Part shown: positions 60,912 to 64,000 of the stretch, piece after piece
Layout of the letters: every line of letters starts with the position of its first letter
Position numbering within the stretch: position 1 is the first letter of the stretch
From: Sipunculus nudus
Lineage: Eukaryota; Annelida; Sipuncula; Golfingiida; Sipunculidae
NCBI GenBank assembly: GCA_026874595.1
Contig: CM049316.1
Location: 20,671,839 to 20,735,838 of the forward strand
Direction: 5' to 3'
DNA: 64,000 bases
The notes under the pieces: generated by a model
Seen by the model: only the letters and a program-made list of their open reading frames with translations
What the model was told of the DNA's origin: nothing
Database searches by the model: none
Translations under genes and position numbers: made by a program

Positions 60912-61871
60912 TTATGGGATATCGTTTCCGCGACCCAACCCACCGTTCCACACGTGTTCGTGTGATAGGCGCATGTCCCTTGCGTACTGTGCTACTGGGT
61001 CCATTGCATCCCCGGCCTGTAACAGTCGGAACACAGTGGCCCAGACGTGTCCTGTACACTTCCCGCGGCACGCGTTTGATCCGTGAGCGGCACCATTCAT
61101 ATCGGCGTCGGGTAGAGCACAAGTGGAGGCGTGTGACTTCAGCAGCCTGCGCAAAGGGTGTATCATATCCATGTCTACAGTGTAAATAAAACCTTCGCTC
61201 TTGTGGCGTATTGCACCCGCCATCATGAGGAACCCGAGCGCCATGTCACGTATGACTATGGCCGGCAGTGCAAGCCTCCGGTCCATGTGGAAACGTAGCA
61301 TCTGTCCCATCCTAGCGGCCGTATTGGTCGACACGCAAGCCAAAGCCAGAGCTCCGCATGCGGTGAAACGCAAGGCGCCCGGTACGGGGTCACGTGCGTG
61401 GTCGTACGACAGGTGGAAATGGCCCTCTTCTGCGTATGGTGTTCCCGTTGGCGTCCAGAATTGGGTTGCCGCCGCCCAGGCCGTCCTGAGCTCAATTTCA
61501 TGGGGTTTACCCACAGACGCCCACAGAGACGAATACGTTTTGTTTTGCATGAAGGCGGATATGCGCAAACCGACTCCGTCCGGCATAAAAGCTGCCCACA
61601 GTGTGGGGTCTTCCAGTCCTATGCGTTCTAGCGCGAAGTGTATTGCCTCCAGCACGAGGGCGTAATCAGCGAAGCATCGGGCCATACGGTATGCTATGTG
61701 CTTTCGTCTGTTAGTAAATGCGTCTGGTCCACCGCAGAATGTAAACGTGTCATCGTGTTTAAGGTGGAGCAGCCATTCAATGAAATCCCTCATACCGGCA
61801 GATCTGTCCAAAAGTTGGAAACCAACGTATAAATCCGTAAACTCGGAGCGCTTTGCATGTCCGTTTTCCAT
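60912..61871 (-). CDS. Unknown protein (319 aa)
   Basis: Starts at ATG 61871, 81 bp after the polymerase-like gene on the same strand, so the two are probably co-oriented members of one block. The product is alpha-helical and rich in Ala, Met and aromatic residues (for example FADYALVLEAIHFALERIG, FTACGALALACVSTNTAARMGQML). It has no signal peptide. Two moderately hydrophobic helices are not convincing membrane spans. No family recognised. Confidence 0.7.
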   Translation of the reverse strand: MENGHAKRSEFTDLYVGFQLLDRSAGMRDFIEWLLHLKHDDTFTFCGGPDAFTNRRKHIAYRMARCFADYALVLEAIHFALERIGLEDPTLWAAFMPDGVGLRISAFMQNKTYSSLWASVGKPHEIELRTAWAAATQFWTPTGTPYAEEGHFHLSYDHARDPVPGALRFTACGALALACVSTNTAARMGQMLRFHMDRRLALPAIVIRDMALGFLMMAGAIRHKSEGFIYTVDMDMIHPLRRLLKSHASTCALPDADMNGAAHGSNACRGKCTGHVWATVFRLLQAGDAMDPVAQYARDMRLSHEHVWNGGLGRGNDIP

Positions 61872-61952
61872 AGTTATTTCAAAGCTGTATCTGGTCGTAT
61901 CGCGTGTGTGTACACGGGCGCTTCGAAGGGTGAATCCGTATTGGTTGGATAT

Positions 61953-63983
61953 TCACGAACAAGACGGGTAACATGAATCTGAATCGCACAACAGGGTGCG
62001 TTCGTCATCAAGACGCAGCAATCTCTGGCATTCTGCCATGGTGGTTGGACACAGCGATTTTATACCGTAGGGTAACAGGTTTTCTTGCGCGTGGGCAGAC
62101 CGTGGGGGTGTGTGTTGGACGGCGACGGAATGAAATATGTGCGATAGCATCTTCTGCAGTTGCGCCGTTGTTACAGTTCGCAAGACTGGCAGCACCGCCG
62201 CGTACAGTACGTCGTTGTACCTTTCCCAGTCTAAGGTTGTGCCTGGCAAGACGTGGTCACGGTGCACTAGTCCCACGTTGAAACACAGGTCCTCTGCCGG
62301 CACGTTTCGTGCTTTGATTTTGGAACATGACAGGATAGGGCGGCCCGCGTGTTCGGCGTCTCCCAGCAACCCCCTGTGGAAAGGGCTGTATGCCCAGTCG
62401 GCCGGACTGTACACTGCGGGGCGTTCAACCCAAACGTAAGGCCCCGCTTTCCCCTTCACGGTCAAACGTACAGGCAAACGGCCTTCCTTCCACACGTAAG
62501 GATCGAAATCTCGCAGTGACACCAGGGCTTTTGTTACTTCGGCGAAATCACCCTTCTGTTTGCAGTGTGCCCCCTTCGTAGGAGCTGACAGCTTTGTCGG
62601 GAAAGCGGGCAGGAGGAACCGATTGACGAGATCGGGTTGATTTCCCAAAACGCCTTTTAGGTCTGTCGTGTGCACTTCCCACGTTGTCGGCCAGTGTTTG
62701 TACATTTCTTTCATGCCTGCACGCACACACTGTTCCACTTCATCTCGCGTTGCGACTTCCACTGGGCAGCCAGTGTCTGCTTTTCCGCCGAGTATCAGCA
62801 CGACCTCATGTAACGTGGCGTCGATGGCCTCTGAGACAGCTTGGCAATGATCAGACCTGTGGATGCCAGTTACCTTGGACAAGCGCCAACCGGACGATGG
62901 ATCGCGTTTGGCGTGAAATAAATGACAGGGCCCGATGAGGCCGACGAGGTTGTAGGACCCTTCGAGTTTGAAGGTCATCTCAGCAAAGCCTGTCAGACTC
63001 TGTACTCTGCTTTGAAATATATCCAGTTCCGCATCAGACCCTGCAACCGCGTCTTCGCTTGTGCCCGTTATGTCTGGGGAAGCCTCGAACAATACGCTGT
63101 CTTTCATCACGCGCAACAAACGATTCGTTTTAGGCACGCACTCCACCATAGCTGTGCTTGCCTGCTGTGCCAGTTGTGTCCATCTGTCATAGAGCTCAGG
63201 GGCGTAATACTTCGACTGTCCGTAAGTGATCACTTGGCAGGCTTTTACGCGGGAGGCGGCCGATTTCGATGGTGAGAATAAGCGCCTGCGTTCCGCCAAC
63301 CAAGCCAGCAGCTCACGTAAATACTCCGTGTCCAGGTGTGCTCCTAGGGTGGGGTAAAACTGGTTGGCGTCCATACCGTAAAACTGCCCCGTGTGAACGC
63401 CCCGCTTGGCATAAATCACCCCTCCCGTTTGCGGCGGGAGTCCTTTGACGATAGTGACCGCATGATTATCTTTATCGGCACCCTCATCATCGCGTGCTTG
63501 GTTCTGTTCTGAAAGGGGTTCTCCTTCGTTGCAGACGCATGGATTGCACGTATGTGGCTCAATTGGGATTCGGCTATGTGGTTCTGTTGTGCTTTTGCTA
63601 TGCCGTTTTGACAGGGGTATGGCGACATCCGCAACAAAAGCTTGAGGTGACAAATTCAGCGGCCATCCCATGATGGATATATGGGCGTGCACGCTATCCT
63701 CGCCTGCGTGACACGGGACACCCGAATTCACAAAGGCCAATTTACCCTGGCCAGTAACCACACAACCGTAGGGTAATATAATAAAAAGCTCCGACCTGTG
63801 CAGGGGCGAAGGACACATGTGTTCCAGGACCCATGACGCCTGCGCGAAGGCACCATGTCTGATGTCACTTAGGTCAGAGCTGACGTCCAGCCAATGGATG
63901 TCATCCGGGAGCGTGTGTGACGGAGGTTGACACAATAGGAACGCACCGCCGAACTCCGTGTCCTCTAAACATTGGTTGAGCAT
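61953..63983 (-). CDS. Very divergent family B DNA polymerase-like protein (676 aa visible)
   Basis: The ATG is at 63983, but the frame stays open to the window edge, so more N-terminus is possible. The palm-type motifs occur in order. Motif A is YGMDANQFYPT (Asp 205, like DxxSLYP). Motif B is RVKACQVITYG (Lys 247, Tyr 254, Gly 255), with the usual Asn replaced by Val. Motif C is RVMKDSVLF, matching YGDTDSV only in its second Asp (295). A thumb-like segment follows (FKLEGSYNLVGLIG, then KVTGIHRSDHC near 370-380), with the KKxY lysines missing. No 3'-5' exonuclease motifs are visible. It may be a highly derived polymerase, or a paralogue kept for another role. The long C-terminal region (400-676) has no match. 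Confidence 0.55.
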   Translation of the reverse strand: MLNQCLEDTEFGGAFLLCQPPSHTLPDDIHWLDVSSDLSDIRHGAFAQASWVLEHMCPSPLHRSELFIILPYGCVVTGQGKLAFVNSGVPCHAGEDSVHAHISIMGWPLNLSPQAFVADVAIPLSKRHSKSTTEPHSRIPIEPHTCNPCVCNEGEPLSEQNQARDDEGADKDNHAVTIVKGLPPQTGGVIYAKRGVHTGQFYGMDANQFYPTLGAHLDTEYLRELLAWLAERRRLFSPSKSAASRVKACQVITYGQSKYYAPELYDRWTQLAQQASTAMVECVPKTNRLLRVMKDSVLFEASPDITGTSEDAVAGSDAELDIFQSRVQSLTGFAEMTFKLEGSYNLVGLIGPCHLFHAKRDPSSGWRLSKVTGIHRSDHCQAVSEAIDATLHEVVLILGGKADTGCPVEVATRDEVEQCVRAGMKEMYKHWPTTWEVHTTDLKGVLGNQPDLVNRFLLPAFPTKLSAPTKGAHCKQKGDFAEVTKALVSLRDFDPYVWKEGRLPVRLTVKGKAGPYVWVERPAVYSPADWAYSPFHRGLLGDAEHAGRPILSCSKIKARNVPAEDLCFNVGLVHRDHVLPGTTLDWERYNDVLYAAVLPVLRTVTTAQLQKMLSHIFHSVAVQHTPPRSAHAQENLLPYGIKSLCPTTMAECQRLLRLDDERTLLCDSDSCYPSCS

Positions 63984-64000
63984 TTCGGAAAATGCACTCA

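Overview
The window reads as DNA of a large double-stranded DNA virus of a metazoan, probably an invertebrate, or as a stretch of host chromosome carrying such a virus. The evidence is mixed. The right half (about 43.7-64 kb) is packed with long, intronless, mostly unrecognisable genes on both strands, with short spacers, overlapping ends and shared divergent or convergent regulatory DNA, as in large nuclear DNA viruses. The left half is A+T-richer and loosely packed. It carries metazoan-type features: a five-exon inhibitor-of-apoptosis gene, many CARD-type death-fold genes, a eukaryotic tRNA-Asn gene, C-type lectins and TATA-box promoters. No capsid, terminase, helicase or packaging gene could be recognised, so no virus family is assigned. 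A distant malacoherpesvirus-like or otherwise undescribed virus, possibly integrated, is only an inference.

Layout. 0-6.4 kb: five minus-strand genes of unknown function, including a tandem paralogous pair at the left edge. 6.4-14.8 kb: A+T-rich DNA with microsatellites, diverged duplications and a one-strand cluster of splice-donor-like motifs, but no supportable gene. 15-28 kb: a death-signalling block with a RING-like fragment, a zinc-binding-looking protein, a spliced BIR-BIR-UBA-RING gene, a CARD protein, a repeat-rich protein with proline-directed sites, a CARD-RING gene, three tandem CARD-only copies, a fourth CARD gene and a CARD-CARD-RING gene. 28-33 kb: a 433-bp tandem duplication leading into a 794-residue probable nuclear protein. 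33.4-37 kb: a tRNA-Asn gene beside a 2.56-kb imperfect palindrome built from about 105-bp units, flanked by copies of another repeat. 37.9-43.2 kb: an unknown gene, a two-CARD protein and two tandem double-C-type-lectin membrane proteins. 43.7-64 kb: a FLYWCH/MULE transposase-like gene, a RING protein, several large unknown genes and a very divergent family B DNA polymerase-like protein at the right edge.

Working together: at least seven CARD-like genes, three of the RING proteins and the IAP would act on the same host pathways (caspase activation, NF-kB-type ubiquitin signalling, CARD-dependent assemblies). The lectins would act at the cell or virion surface. The most unusual structures are an A-X-A rearrangement at 52.28-52.83 kb, in which an in-frame inverted copy of part of a neighbouring gene sits between two copies of a 173-bp segment, the giant palindrome beside the tRNA gene, and the polymerase-like protein with altered active-site motifs.
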